Source: Parahoeflea olei
Lineage (GTDB): Bacteria; Pseudomonadota; Alphaproteobacteria; Rhizobiales; Rhizobiaceae
Reading direction: 5' to 3'
NCBI RefSeq assembly: GCF_001703635.1
Contig: NZ_LQZT01000013.1
Coordinates: forward strand, 1 to 63,225
DNA length: 63,225 bases
The notes under the pieces are model-generated. The model saw nothing but the letters and a program-made list of their open reading frames with translations. It did no database searches and was not told where the DNA came from. Shown here one piece after another: positions 27,889 through 36,261 of the stretch (within the stretch, counting starts at the first letter, position 1; the number at the start of each line of letters is the position of its first letter). A program made the translations under genes and the position numbers.

Positions 27889-28391
27889 GCCGCTCCCGTC
27901 GAGCCGAAGCCGCCCGACCCGCGCGCGGTAACGCCCGCAGCCTCCCGCAGCACGAGGCGGGCCTGGACCACGGGGGCGACCACCAGCTGCGCGATGCGCA
28001 TGCCGCGGGTGACGGTGAAGGGTTCGGTGCCGAGATTGGCGAGGATCACCTTGACCTCGCCGCGATAGTCGCTGTCGATGGTGCCGGGGGTATTCAAGCA
28101 GGTGACGCCCGACTTGAGCGCGAGGCCGGAGCGGGGCCGGACCTGGCCCTCGAAGCCGTCAGGGATTTCCATGACGAGGCCGGTGGGCACGGCGGCGCGG
28201 GCGCCGGGGGCCAGTTCGAGATCGGCGCCGTCCCCGAGCGCCGCGCGCAGGTCCATGCCGGCCGCGCCGGCAGTCTCGTAGGCCGGAAGGGCGAGGCCTT
28301 CGCCATGCGGCAGGCGCACGATGCCGATCACCGGCAGCGTGCCGGCACGCATGTCGGAGACGGTGGAAGGGCTGATCGCTGTCCGGGTCAT
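27885..28391 (-). CDS. dut: Deoxyuridine 5'-triphosphate nucleotidohydrolase
   Basis: Trimeric dUTPase that makes dUMP and keeps uracil out of DNA. All five family motifs are visible: [37 protein letters not shown] and the C-terminal [11 protein letters not shown] place the start at 28391 because GGAAG lies eight bases upstream; the ATG at 28406 has that same site only one base away. In rhizobia dut usually follows coaBC; here it is 15 kb away and overlaps a hydroxyproline dehydratase gene. Confidence 0.96.
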   Translation of the reverse strand: MTRTAISPSTVSDMRAGTLPVIGIVRLPHGEGLALPAYETAGAAGMDLRAALGDGADLELAPGARAAVPTGLVMEIPDGFEGQVRPRSGLALKSGVTCLNTPGTIDSDYRGEVKVILANLGTEPFTVTRGMRIAQLVVAPVVQARLVLREAAGVTARGSGGFGSTGAA

Positions 28392-28484
28392 GCCCCATGC
28401 TTCCACCCTGGCGCGGCCGAGGTCAATTGCAACTCGCCCGCCGAACCGCTAGAAGTCGCGCCAATCAACAGGAATCCGCCACCG

Positions 28485-30074
28485 ATGCCCGAAAACCTTA
28501 CCGAGGAAGTCGGCCGCCGCCGCACCTTCGCCATCATCTCGCACCCGGACGCCGGCAAGACCACGCTCACCGAAAAGCTGCTCTTGTTCGGCGGCGCGAT
28601 CCAGCTTGCCGGCGAGGTCAAGGCCAAGAAGGACCGGATCCAGACGCGCTCCGACTGGATGAAGATCGAGCGCGAGCGCGGCATTTCGGTGGTCACCTCG
28701 GTGATGACCTTCGAATATGGCGGCCATGTCTTCAACCTGCTCGACACGCCGGGCCACGAGGACTTTGCCGACGACACCTACCGGACGCTGACGGCGGTGG
28801 ATGCGGCGGTGATGGTGATCGACGCGGCCAAGGGCATCGAGCCCAGGACGCTGAAACTGTTCGAGGTGTGCCGGCTCCGCGACATCCCGATCATCACCTT
28901 CGTCAACAAGATGGACCGCGAGGCGCGCAACCCGTTCGAGATCCTCGACGAGGTCGAGCAGAAGCTCGCGCTCGACTGCGCGCCGATGACCTGGCCGATC
29001 GGCCAGGGCCGGACCTTCTCGGGCACCTATCATTTGAGCCGTTCGGCGATCCGAAAGTCCGACCAGGAGGTGGGACTGACCGCGGTCAACGGCCCGGAAT
29101 CGGAAGCCGTGGCGGGCCTGCTGCCCGAAAACGAACGCGAGACCTTCATCGAGGAGACCTCGCTCGCGGTCGAGGCCTGCAAGCCGTTCGAGCTGCAGGC
29201 GTTCCGCGAGGGGCACCTGACGCCGGTCTATTTCGGCTCGGCGCTCAGGAATTTCGGGGTGCGCGACCTGATCGACGCGCTCGGCGAATTCGCGCCGCAG
29301 CCGCGTGCGCAGGTGGCCGACATCCGCACGGTGGAGGCGACCGATCCGAAGATGACGGCCTTCGTCTTCAAGATCCAGGCCAACATGGACCCCAACCACC
29401 GCGACCGCATCGCCTTCGTGCGGGTGTGCTCGGGCCGGCTCGAGCGCGGCATGAAGGCCAGGCTCTCGCGCACCGGCAAGCCCTTGAGCCTGTCGGCGCC
29501 GCAGTTCTTCTTCGCCTCGCAGCGCCAGATCGCCGACACCGCCTATGCCGGCGACGTGGTGGGCATCCCCAACCATGGCACGCTTCGCATCGGCGACACG
29601 CTGACCGAGGGGGAATCGCTGGTGTTCCAGGGCGTGCCGAACTTCGCGCCGGAGATCCTGCGCCGGGTGCGGCTCGAGGATGCGATGAAGGCCAAGAAGC
29701 TGAAAGAGGCGCTGCAGCAGATGGCCGAGGAAGGCGTGGTGCAGCTGTTTTCGCCCGAGGACGGCTCGCCCGCGATCGTCGGCGTGGTCGGCGCGCTGCA
29801 GCTCGACGTGCTCAAGGAGCGGTTGTCGGCGGAATACGGGCTGCCGGTCGGCTTCGAGATGGCGCGGTTCTCGGTGTGCCGCTGGATCTCGGCGGCCGAC
29901 AAGAACGATCTCGAGCGCTTCGTGACCACCCATCGCGGCGATATCGCCCGCGATCTCGACGGCGACCCGGTGTTCCTGGCCGCCGACACCTTCTCGCTCA
30001 ACTACGAGGCCGAGCGGTGGAAAATGATCGACATGGTGGCGATCAAGGAATACCACGTAGCAAAGGCGGCGTGA
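28485..30074 (+). CDS. prfC: Peptide chain release factor 3
   Basis: Translational GTPase of 529 residues that recycles RF1/RF2 from the ribosome. The GTP-binding motifs are G1 SHPDAGKTT, G2 region ISVVTSVMTF, G3 DTPGHEDF and G4 NKMD; the RF3-specific C-terminal part (GALQLDVLKERLSAEYGLPV) follows. The ATG at 28485 is chosen because the family starts just before TFAIISHPDAGKTTL; the frame is open further upstream over the dut start region but without similarity. A secreted DUF1176-like gene follows 26 bases downstream. Confidence 0.97.
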   Translation: MPENLTEEVGRRRTFAIISHPDAGKTTLTEKLLLFGGAIQLAGEVKAKKDRIQTRSDWMKIERERGISVVTSVMTFEYGGHVFNLLDTPGHEDFADDTYRTLTAVDAAVMVIDAAKGIEPRTLKLFEVCRLRDIPIITFVNKMDREARNPFEILDEVEQKLALDCAPMTWPIGQGRTFSGTYHLSRSAIRKSDQEVGLTAVNGPESEAVAGLLPENERETFIEETSLAVEACKPFELQAFREGHLTPVYFGSALRNFGVRDLIDALGEFAPQPRAQVADIRTVEATDPKMTAFVFKIQANMDPNHRDRIAFVRVCSGRLERGMKARLSRTGKPLSLSAPQFFFASQRQIADTAYAGDVVGIPNHGTLRIGDTLTEGESLVFQGVPNFAPEILRRVRLEDAMKAKKLKEALQQMAEEGVVQLFSPEDGSPAIVGVVGALQLDVLKERLSAEYGLPVGFEMARFSVCRWISAADKNDLERFVTTHRGDIARDLDGDPVFLAADTFSLNYEAERWKMIDMVAIKEYHVAKAA

Positions 30075-30100
30075 GGCCGCGCGGCGCGGGGGACCGGGGC

Positions 30101-30736
30101 ATGGGCAAGCAGCTGATTGCAGCAGTGACGGGGGCGGTGACGCTCGCCATGGCGACGACGGCGGCGCCCGCGCAGGAGCCGGCCAATGCCGAGCTCGATG
30201 CCGCGCGCGCCTTCGTGCTTTCGGCCCTGCCCGGCCAGTGCGACGCCGATCCCGCCTTCGGCGACAGCATGGCCTATCCCGTATCCTGGCGGCCGGGCTG
30301 GGCCGAGGCGGACACGCCCGACAGCCATGGCACGCTCTACAAGGTGTTCTGCTTCGCCGGCGCCTACAACCTGATCGACGCCTATGTGTTCAAGGGCGAC
30401 GACGAGACGTTTTCGCTGATCGGCTTTGCCGAGCCGGTCTACACGGTCGAGTATGCCGAGGGCGACGAGACCCAGACCGAACTCAAGGCGCCGCCGGCCG
30501 TGACCGGGTTCTCGGCCACGCTGACGCTGGTCAATTCCGAGTTCGACCCCAAGACCAACACCATCTCCAGCCTGTCGAGCTGGCGCGGGCTCGGCGACGC
30601 CTGGGCCGCGGGCTCCTGGGTGTTCCGCGAGGGACAGTTCGTGCTGTCGCGCTACGCGATCGACCCGATCTACGAGGCCAATCTCGACAATGCCACCGAC
30701 GCCCAGCGCGACACGGCCTTCGAAATCTATCCCTGA
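30101..30736 (+). CDS. DUF1176-like secreted protein
   Basis: Exported protein of 211 residues with a signal peptide (LIAAVTGAVTLAMATTAAPA, cleavage probably after AQE). The C-terminal half carries SSLSSWRGLGDAWAAGSWVFREGQFVLSRY, the conserved end of the DUF1176 family (ISS...GRG.GD.G..G.W.W....F.L). The function of the family is unknown; it is periplasmic. The frame extends upstream within prfC only by chance of the high GC content. Confidence 0.78.
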   Translation: MGKQLIAAVTGAVTLAMATTAAPAQEPANAELDAARAFVLSALPGQCDADPAFGDSMAYPVSWRPGWAEADTPDSHGTLYKVFCFAGAYNLIDAYVFKGDDETFSLIGFAEPVYTVEYAEGDETQTELKAPPAVTGFSATLTLVNSEFDPKTNTISSLSSWRGLGDAWAAGSWVFREGQFVLSRYAIDPIYEANLDNATDAQRDTAFEIYP

Positions 30737-30884
30737 TGGGGCTCAAGCCGGGGTGCAAGCGCGCCCCCGGAACCTTCCCGCTTCCGCGACATTGACCGGG
30801 TGAAGCCCGGCACCGGCCCTGCCGCAACGGCGGCACGGCCAGGGCGCTGACGCCGCCGGGGACGCTCGCATCAAGGACAAGACC

Positions 30885-31612
30885 ATGGCCCAGACCGCCA
30901 AGCTTTACCGGATGGTGACATCTGCCCGTTCGGGCTCAAATCCAAGGACCTGCTGGAGCGCAAGGGATTTGACGTCGAGGACCATCCGCTCACAAGCCGC
31001 GAGGAGACCGACGCCTTCAAGCGCGACCACGGCGTCGAGACCACGCCGCAGACCTTCATCGACGGCGAACGGATCGGCGGGTTCGACGATCTCCAGGCCC
31101 ATTTCGGCGAGAAGCCCAAGGACGAGGACGCGCCGAGCTACCAGCCGGTGATCGCGATCTTTGCGGTGGCCGCGCTGATGGCGCTGGCGATGAGCTGGGC
31201 GGCCTTCGGCACGATTGCGACCGTGCGCACGGTGGAATGGTTCATCGCCGTGTCGATGTGCATTCTCGCGATCCAGAAGCTGCAGGATCTCGAAGCCTTC
31301 CAGATGATGTTCATCACCTATGACCTGCTGGCGATGCGGCAGTTGCGCTACGCCAAGATCTATCCTTTCGGCGAGGCGCTGGCGGGCGTGCTGATGATTG
31401 CTGGCACGCTCACCTGGATATCGGCGCCGGTGGCGCTGTTCATCGGCACGGTGGGCGCGGCCTCGGTGATCAAGGCGGTCTATATCGACCGGCGCGAACT
31501 CAAATGCGCCTGCGTGGGCGGCGACAGCAAGGTGCCGCTCGGCTTCATTTCCCTGACCGAAAACCTGATGATGGTGGCGATGGCCATCTGGATGATCGCC
31601 AAGGCGGTTTGA
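30885..31612 (+). CDS. Glutaredoxin / MauE-like redox membrane protein fusion, apparent frameshift
   Basis: The product should be a glutaredoxin domain (MAQTAKLYRMV ... ICPFGLKSKDLLERKGF ... TTPQTFIDGERIGG) followed by a four-helix MauE/DoxX-like membrane domain ending with a CACVGG motif and the SLTENLMMVAMAIWMI helix. The start ATG (30885, AAGGA upstream) and the rest of the gene are in different frames: the N-terminal frame runs to about 30917, while the remainder reads in the frame of ATC at 30920. No start codon exists in that second frame upstream. A small deletion of 3n+1 bases, removing the residues between MV and ICPFG, explains it. It may be a real lesion or a sequencing error. Confidence 0.75.
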
Positions 31613-31830
31613 ACCGCAATGCGTGAGGCACCCGCGGCAAGCGGCGGGTGCGCGGCGGGACGGCACAGGCGCGGACAAACGCCCGCGCGCGAAAAATTTC
31701 GCCGACGGCATGACTGACTTTCGGTCTCCGGCCAAGGCCGGATGTGCGGGGCGCGGGCGCTCGGCCCGGGTGGATTGGAAGGGTGTGGCATTGGCGCGGT
31801 CGCCCGCGCCCCGCCGGTGAGGGACGGTTG

Positions 31831-31858
31831 CCCCGCCTTCCGGGCGGGGTCGGCTTTT
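31831..31858 (+). terminator. Hairpin with T-rich tail downstream of the glutaredoxin fusion
   Basis: Arms CCCCGCC and GGCGGGG with a 5-base loop, followed by TCGGCTTTT. It lies about 220 bases after the stop at 31612 and could end that transcript. Confidence 0.4.
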
Positions 31859-32107
31859 CCCTCCTGCGGCCGGTCTCACGCAAGCCCTGGGCGGTGTGTC
31901 CTGTTCGGCGTCTTACGGCCGAACCCGCCTTTTGCCGATGCCGCGGCGTGGCAACCCGCCTGCGGCATGCGCTCATGGATCGGGCCGGCGTTTCGGGTGG
32001 CGGTGCCAGAGCCCCGGCCGGCAAGCCCGCCGGCAAGGACCCCGACACGTGAAACGCCGCCGGCGCGACAGCCATCGGGGCTTCCGCTCCGGTTCCGGCC
32101 TGTTGCT

Positions 32108-32154
32108 GCGCGGGCCTCAAGGGCCGGACCCACTCCGGTCCGGCCGGCCCGCGC
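32108..32154. repeat. Composite 47-base hairpin
   Basis: Two perfect nested stems: outer GCGCGGGCC (32108-32116) with GGCCCGCGC (32146-32154), inner GGCCGGACC (32122-32130) with GGTCCGGCC (32137-32145). The only unpaired bases are a 5-base bulge (TCAAG) and a 6-base loop. Too strong and symmetrical for chance even at this GC content; role unknown. Confidence 0.6.
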
Positions 32155-32468
32155 AAGGCCGGGATGATCGGGCTGCAAGCGTCCGGCACGAGGGTACGGC
32201 CCCGCCCGCACCAGACCTCACCGCCATCCGCCCGCCGGGGCTCCGTCGGCCCCGGCCATCCGTGGAGCGGACGACCGGTGCAGTATCGCACGGGCGCGAA
32301 AGGTGGGGATGAAGCAGGCCGTCTTTTTTTGGCCGGCAGGTTTCGCGGTCGGCCGGTTTGCTGGCTTGCGCGGGCGCAGGCGCCGCGAACGCGCGGGAAC
32401 CGAATGCCCGGCCCGGGCGTTTTGTCCCCACGCAGAGCCCAACCGAACCGCACCCGAAGGAGACTGCC

Positions 32469-32699
32469 ATGCGTACCCGAACCCGGATTGCCGCCCTGAT
32501 TGCCCTGCCGATCAACGCCGTTCTGTTCGGCGCCGGCGCCATTGCCGTGCTCTCGGTGCCGGCGCTGGCCGAACACGCGAAATACCTGCTGCCGATCGTT
32601 ATCATCGCCGGACTGACCGCAACCTTCCCGCTGGCCTGGGCGCTGGCGCCGCGCCTGCGCGCACGCCACCACTATGCCGGTGACCGCCAGGCCGGCTGA
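32469..32699 (+). CDS. Small two-helix membrane protein (DUF2798-like)
   Basis: Protein of 76 residues with two transmembrane helices (IAALIALPINAVLFGAGAIAVLSV and YLLPIVIIAGLTATFPLAWALAPRL), short basic ends and a strong AAGGAG ribosome site seven bases before the ATG. The shape and the PINAVLFGAG / LAWALAP segments suggest the DUF2798 group of small membrane proteins, whose function is unknown. It is isolated between two non-coding stretches. Confidence 0.65.
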   Translation: MRTRTRIAALIALPINAVLFGAGAIAVLSVPALAEHAKYLLPIVIIAGLTATFPLAWALAPRLRARHHYAGDRQAG

Positions 32700-32782
32700 G
32701 GCTGGGCGGAAGCCGATTTTCACGGCGGGAGAGCATCGACGCGTCGCCTTTTCGCCCCATGAAGCATTTTAGCCTGCAGCCT

Positions 32783-32847
32783 TACCCCCACCCGGATCAG
32801 CTGCGCTGCGCTTGCTTCTCCGACCTCCCCTCAAGGGGGAGGTTGGG
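32783..32847 (+). repeat. Intergenic repeat, A-half, copy 1
   Basis: About 65 bases beginning TACCCCCACCCGGATCAGC and ending in the small hairpin CCTCCCCTCAAGGGGGAGG. The same sequence recurs at 42788, 43266 and 43487 and, inverted, at 33113. Confidence 0.85.
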
Positions 32848-33112
32848 CATCTTCATTCGGCTGCGGTCTCTTGGAGGGATTGCGATCGTGTCGAGGGATT
32901 GCCATCGTCCCGAGCCATGCACGGCGGCCCAAAGCAACGCTGTCTGTCACTCTTGTCCTGACCCTGCCAGTTTGGCCGACCGGAAGGCGCTTCATCGACA
33001 GCAGGCATGCTCTCCTTGGAGAAGGAGGCAAGGATGCCACACGTTTCCAGCATAACCGGGCTGCACGCTTCCCCCATGACCGGAGCGATACGGCAAGGGA
33101 CCCTCTCCCTGC

Positions 33113-33176
33113 CCCAACCTCCCCCTTGAGGGGAGGTCGGAGAAGCGAGCGCAGCGCAGCTGATCCGGGTGGGGGT
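33113..33176 (-). repeat. Intergenic repeat, A-half, inverted copy 2
   Basis: Nearly exact reverse complement of copy 1 at 32783, so the pair forms a composite of about 394 bases with inverted ends; CTGCAG hexamers lie just outside both ends. It has the shape of a non-autonomous element or of two insertions in opposite direction. Confidence 0.85.
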
Positions 33177-33417
33177 GGGCGGCATCTGCAGGTGGTGAAC
33201 GCCTCGTGGTTCTTCGCACCGCCCTCACCCCGAAAAGCCCCACTCCGAAATAGAGCTCAAAGCAGCCGAACCGACCGGGGCGCGGCACCGTCTACCCCGG
33301 GCATCTAACGGCGGTCTGGCAGGATTCCGACGGGTTGCGGCGCAGACGCCTCTCCCCAAGGGCGGCTTGGGCGTATAGAGACGGGTGAACCGATCCTCGT
33401 TCTGCCCGGGTGAAACC

Positions 33418-34458
33418 ATGAAAGCCGTTCTCTACGAAACCTTCCGCCAGCCGCCGAAGCTCACAACCCTGCCCGATCCCGCGCCCGAGACCGACGGCGT
33501 GGTGATCAAGGTCGAGGCGACGGGCGTGTGCCGCAGCGACTGGCACGGCTGGATGGGCCACGACCCCGATATCGCGCTGCCGCATGTGCCCGGCCATGAG
33601 CTGGCCGGCACGATCGCCGCCGTCGGCAAGGGCGTCACCCGCTGGAAAGAGGGCGACCGGGTGACGGTGCCGTTCGTGGGCGGTTGCGGGCACTGCCCGG
33701 AATGCCATGCGGGGCACCAGCAGGTGTGCGATCACCAGTTCCAGCCCGGCTTCACCCATTGGGGCTCGTTTGCCGAATACGTGTCGATCCATCGCGCCGA
33801 CCTCAATCTGGTGGCGCTGCCCGACAGCCTCGATTTCGCCACCGCGGCGAGCCTCGGCTGCCGCTTCATCACCTCGTTCCGCGCCGTGGTGGACCAGGGC
33901 CGGGTGCGCCCCGGCGAATGGGTGGCGGTGCATGGCTGCGGCGGGGTGGGCCTGTCGGCGATCATGATCGCGGCAGCGAGTGGCGCCCGCGTGGTGGCGA
34001 TCGACATTTCGGAGCGCGCGCTCGCCCTGGCCCGCTCGGTGGGCGCGGTTGCCACGGTCAATGCCGCCGAGACCCCGGACGTCGCCGAAGCGGTCCGCGA
34101 CGTGAGCGGTGGCGGCGCGCATCTGTCGCTCGACGCGCTCGGGGCGACGGCCACCTGCGTCAACTCGATCCTGAGTCTGCGCAAGCGCGGCCGCCACGTG
34201 CAGGTGGGGCTGATGGCGGGCGAGCACAGCCTGCCGCCGCTGCCGATGGGCCGGGTGATCGGGTACGAGCTGGAAATCTACGGCAGCCACGGCATGCAGG
34301 CGCACCGCTACGGGCCGATGCTGGCGATGATCGAGGACGGGCGCCTGAAGCCCGAGGCGCTGGTCGGCGCGCGGATCACGCTCGAACAGTCGATCGACGC
34401 GCTGATGGGGATGGACCGGTTCCAGACCGCCGGCGTGACCGTGGTGACCGAGTTCTGA
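33418..34458 (+). CDS. Zinc-dependent alcohol dehydrogenase family protein
   Basis: Medium-chain dehydrogenase of 346 residues. Catalytic zinc ligands are in GVCRSDWHG and [10 protein letters not shown]; the structural-zinc Cys set is in [17 protein letters not shown]; the Rossmann motif is [13 protein letters not shown] with an Asp at the end of the next strand, favouring NAD. Substrate specificity is open. I start at the ATG at 33418 (MKAVLYETF), the usual N-terminus of the family. An XRE-cupin regulator follows 81 bases downstream on the same strand and might control it. Confidence 0.92.
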   Translation: MKAVLYETFRQPPKLTTLPDPAPETDGVVIKVEATGVCRSDWHGWMGHDPDIALPHVPGHELAGTIAAVGKGVTRWKEGDRVTVPFVGGCGHCPECHAGHQQVCDHQFQPGFTHWGSFAEYVSIHRADLNLVALPDSLDFATAASLGCRFITSFRAVVDQGRVRPGEWVAVHGCGGVGLSAIMIAAASGARVVAIDISERALALARSVGAVATVNAAETPDVAEAVRDVSGGGAHLSLDALGATATCVNSILSLRKRGRHVQVGLMAGEHSLPPLPMGRVIGYELEIYGSHGMQAHRYGPMLAMIEDGRLKPEALVGARITLEQSIDALMGMDRFQTAGVTVVTEF

Positions 34459-34504
34459 GACGCACACAACGCCGCTTGACGGGGTGGCCGCAAAGACATA
34501 TCCC

Positions 34505-34528
34505 TTATCCGGGAACATTTCCAGATAA
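34505..34528. promoter_or_regulatory. Inverted repeat before the XRE-cupin gene (probable operator)
   Basis: TTATCCGGGAA at 34505-34515 is matched by TTCCAGATAA at 34519-34528, an imperfect palindrome ending 11 bases before the XRE start; GATAACGGGAA overlaps the right arm and the ribosome site. Such a site directly before an XRE-family gene suggests autoregulation. Confidence 0.5.
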
Positions 34529-34539
34529 CGGGAAGTATT

Positions 34540-35103
34540 ATGCAAGCCACACTCAATGACCGGCTCGCCGAGCGGCTGAAGCAGATCCGTATCGCGCGGG
34601 GCTGGTCGCTTGAGGTGCTGGCGGAGAAGAGTTCGGTGAGCCGGTCGACGCTGTCGCGGATCGAGAATGCCGAGGTGAGCCCCACGGCGGAGACGCTGGG
34701 CAGCCTGTCGAGCGCGTATCAGATGAGCATTTCGCAGCTGCTGGCGCCGATCGAGACGCCGTTTGCGGCGCTGGTGCGCCATGGCGAACAGAGCCTGTGG
34801 CGCGACGCCGACAACGGGTTTGAGCGCCGCATCGTCTCGCCGCCGAGCGGCGGGCTGTCGGCGGAGGTGGTGCGCTGCGAGCTGGAGGCCAACCGGAAGA
34901 TTTCCTATGCGGCGCCGTCGATGCCGGGGCACGAGCATCATCTGGTGGTGCTGAGCGGCATCCTGGCCGTCACCGTCGACGAGGAGACGCGGGTGCTCGA
35001 AGCCGGCGATTGCCTGCGCTACCGGCTGTTCGGGCCGTCGCGGTTCCAGACCGGGGACCAGCCGGCCTCCTACCTGATCGTTCTCGCCGGAGCCACGTCA
35101 TGA
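34540..35103 (+). CDS. XRE family transcriptional regulator with cupin domain
   Basis: Regulator of 187 residues: an N-terminal helix-turn-helix (residues ~8-62, LKQIRIARGWSLEVLAEKSSVSRSTLSRIE) and a C-terminal cupin barrel (~110-180, MPGHEHHLVVLSGILAV) that would sense a small molecule. The class often governs nearby catabolic or transport genes. GGGAAG precedes the ATG. Its stop overlaps the start of the next acetyltransferase gene (ATGA), so the two are translationally coupled. Confidence 0.92.
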   Translation: MQATLNDRLAERLKQIRIARGWSLEVLAEKSSVSRSTLSRIENAEVSPTAETLGSLSSAYQMSISQLLAPIETPFAALVRHGEQSLWRDADNGFERRIVSPPSGGLSAEVVRCELEANRKISYAAPSMPGHEHHLVVLSGILAVTVDEETRVLEAGDCLRYRLFGPSRFQTGDQPASYLIVLAGATS

Positions 35104-35627
35104 CCGCCATTGCCACGCTTGCCCTTGGCGCAGACGCGCTCGACACCCATGCCGGCGCGCTGGCGCGGATCATGGCCGAGACCGTGAACGGCGGCGCCGC
35201 GATCGGTTACATGCAGCCCTTCACGCAGGCCGACGGCCTTGCCTTCTTCGAGGAGGCGGTGTTTCCGGAGGTGCGGGCGGGACGGCGCAGGCTGATCGTC
35301 GCCCTGTGCGACGACACGGTTGCCGGCACGGTGCAACTGATCACGGCGCTGCCGCCGAACCAGCCGCACCGCTGCGAGGTGGCGAAGATGATGGTGGCGC
35401 CGGCGTTCCGGCGCCGCGGCATCGGCCGGGCGCTGATGGCCGCGCTCGATGCCGAGGCGCGGGCCGCGGGCAAGAGCCTGATCACGCTCGACACCCGCAC
35501 CGGCGACGTTGCCGAGCCGCTCTACCGGGCGGCGGGGTTCCGGACCGCGGGCGTGATCCCCGGCTTCGCGCTCGATGCCGACGGGGCGGGCCTGCACGCC
35601 ACAACCTATATGTACAAGCCGCTGTAG
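35100..35627 (+). CDS. GNAT family N-acetyltransferase
   Basis: Acetyltransferase of 175 residues beginning at the ATG that overlaps the stop of the XRE-cupin gene by four bases. The acetyl-CoA binding motif is VAPAFRRRGIGRALMAALDAEA, followed by LDTRTGDVAEPLYRAAGF. Coupling to an XRE-cupin regulator is a recurring arrangement in proteobacteria; the acetyl acceptor is unknown, and may be the ligand sensed by the regulator. Confidence 0.9.
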   Translation: MTAIATLALGADALDTHAGALARIMAETVNGGAAIGYMQPFTQADGLAFFEEAVFPEVRAGRRRLIVALCDDTVAGTVQLITALPPNQPHRCEVAKMMVAPAFRRRGIGRALMAALDAEARAAGKSLITLDTRTGDVAEPLYRAAGFRTAGVIPGFALDADGAGLHATTYMYKPL

Positions 35628-36138
35628 CCCTGCGCTGCCGCCGATCCCGGGGCTGGCACCGGCGAGCCGCCATTCAGTGCCCGGCGCGGGTCCATGGACG
35701 CATGGCCGCCGCACCGGCGGCAGCCTTCTGCTTGCCGCCTTGCCGGCCTTTGCCCCGGCAAGACCTGCGCTCGGCTTCGGGCCGGGCACGACAGTCGCGC
35801 AGCCGGGCTTGCGCCCATGCCGCAGCTGCCCTTGTGAGACCGGCGCGGCAGGTCGCGCATCGCCGCCCGGGGAACGGGGCCGAGGCAGGCGGTGCCGCGA
35901 CTCGGTGTCACAGTGGTCCTGATGCTGGTCCTTCTGGGCAACATGGCCGGTGCTGCCGTTTTCGATGATTTCGGCTGGTTTGGCCTGCCGGAGCGGCCGC
36001 GTGGCGTGGGCAGCAATGAGGCGGATTTTCCTCATGTTTACAGGAGGTTTGCCCGCCGCCGGGCGCGGCTGACGGGAGACTGCGCATCCCCCGCCGCCAG
36101 ACCCTGCGCCGTCCCGTAAAGCCCAATCATTCCCGCTA
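35628..36138. other. Non-coding stretch upstream of the feo locus
   Basis: No well-supported gene. Two adjacent perfect hairpins lie at 35716-35739 (GGCGGCA/TGCCGCC) and 35741-35760 (TGCCGG/CCGGCA). Part of 35640-35860 resembles, in reverse complement, the stretch near 31860-32010. A GTG-initiated frame at 35892-36119 begins with a hydrophobic segment but lacks other support. Confidence 0.45.
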
Positions 36139-36155
36139 TTTAGAGAGGTTCTAAG
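36139..36155. promoter_or_regulatory. Irr box (iron control element) upstream of feoAB
   Basis: TTTAGAG-AGG-TTCTAAG matches the interrupted palindrome TTTAGAA-N3-TTCTAAA bound by Irr in rhizobia at 12 of 14 fixed positions, with the right 3-base spacing. It lies about 107 bases before the presumed feoA start, and an irr gene is in this same window (62714-63145). Confidence 0.7.
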
Positions 36156-36162
36156 AGTCCTT

Positions 36163-36182
36163 TCAAATCATACATTTTGACT
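36163..36182 (+). promoter_or_regulatory. Inverted repeat and -35-like box before feoA
   Basis: TCAAA (36163-36167) and TTTGA (36176-36180) form an inverted repeat with an 8-base spacer; the right arm merges into TTGACT (36177-36182), a good -35 hexamer followed 17 bases later by the weak TAGGGC. The iron promoter probably lies here. Confidence 0.4.
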
Positions 36183-36261
36183 CCACTTTGGGGCGGGTGT
36201 AGGGCGTCGTTCAACGGCAGCGCGTGGTCATGCCGTTTTACTCCTCAAGGACTTCAGAGCC

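Larger units (their letters stand above)
31613..32468. other. Long GC-rich non-coding stretch with several strong dyads
   Basis: No gene I can support. It holds at least four inverted repeats: 31831-31849 (arms CCCCGCC/GGCGGGG, then TTTTCCC), 31904-31923 (TTCGGC/GCCGAA), 31938-31968 (ATGCCGC-GGCG / CGCC-T-GCGGCAT) and the composite 32108-32154. A partial resemblance on the opposite strand to 35640-35860 suggests an intergenic repeat family. Confidence 0.5.
32700..33417. other. Non-coding stretch with an inverted pair of intergenic repeats
   Basis: No gene is supported. It holds two copies of the repeat family in opposite orientation (listed separately) around 265 bases without recognisable coding content. 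Bases 33177-33417 lead to the alcohol dehydrogenase gene and show no clear promoter. Confidence 0.5.

Noticed and set aside
28397..30100. Long upstream extension of the DUF1176-like gene through prfC
   Set aside because: This is the second frame of prfC; the signal peptide at 30101 marks the true start.
35892..36119. GTG-started frame of 75 codons with a hydrophobic N-terminus before feoA
   Set aside because: The second half is Arg/Ala/Pro-rich noise and no family is recognisable; kept only as a remark.
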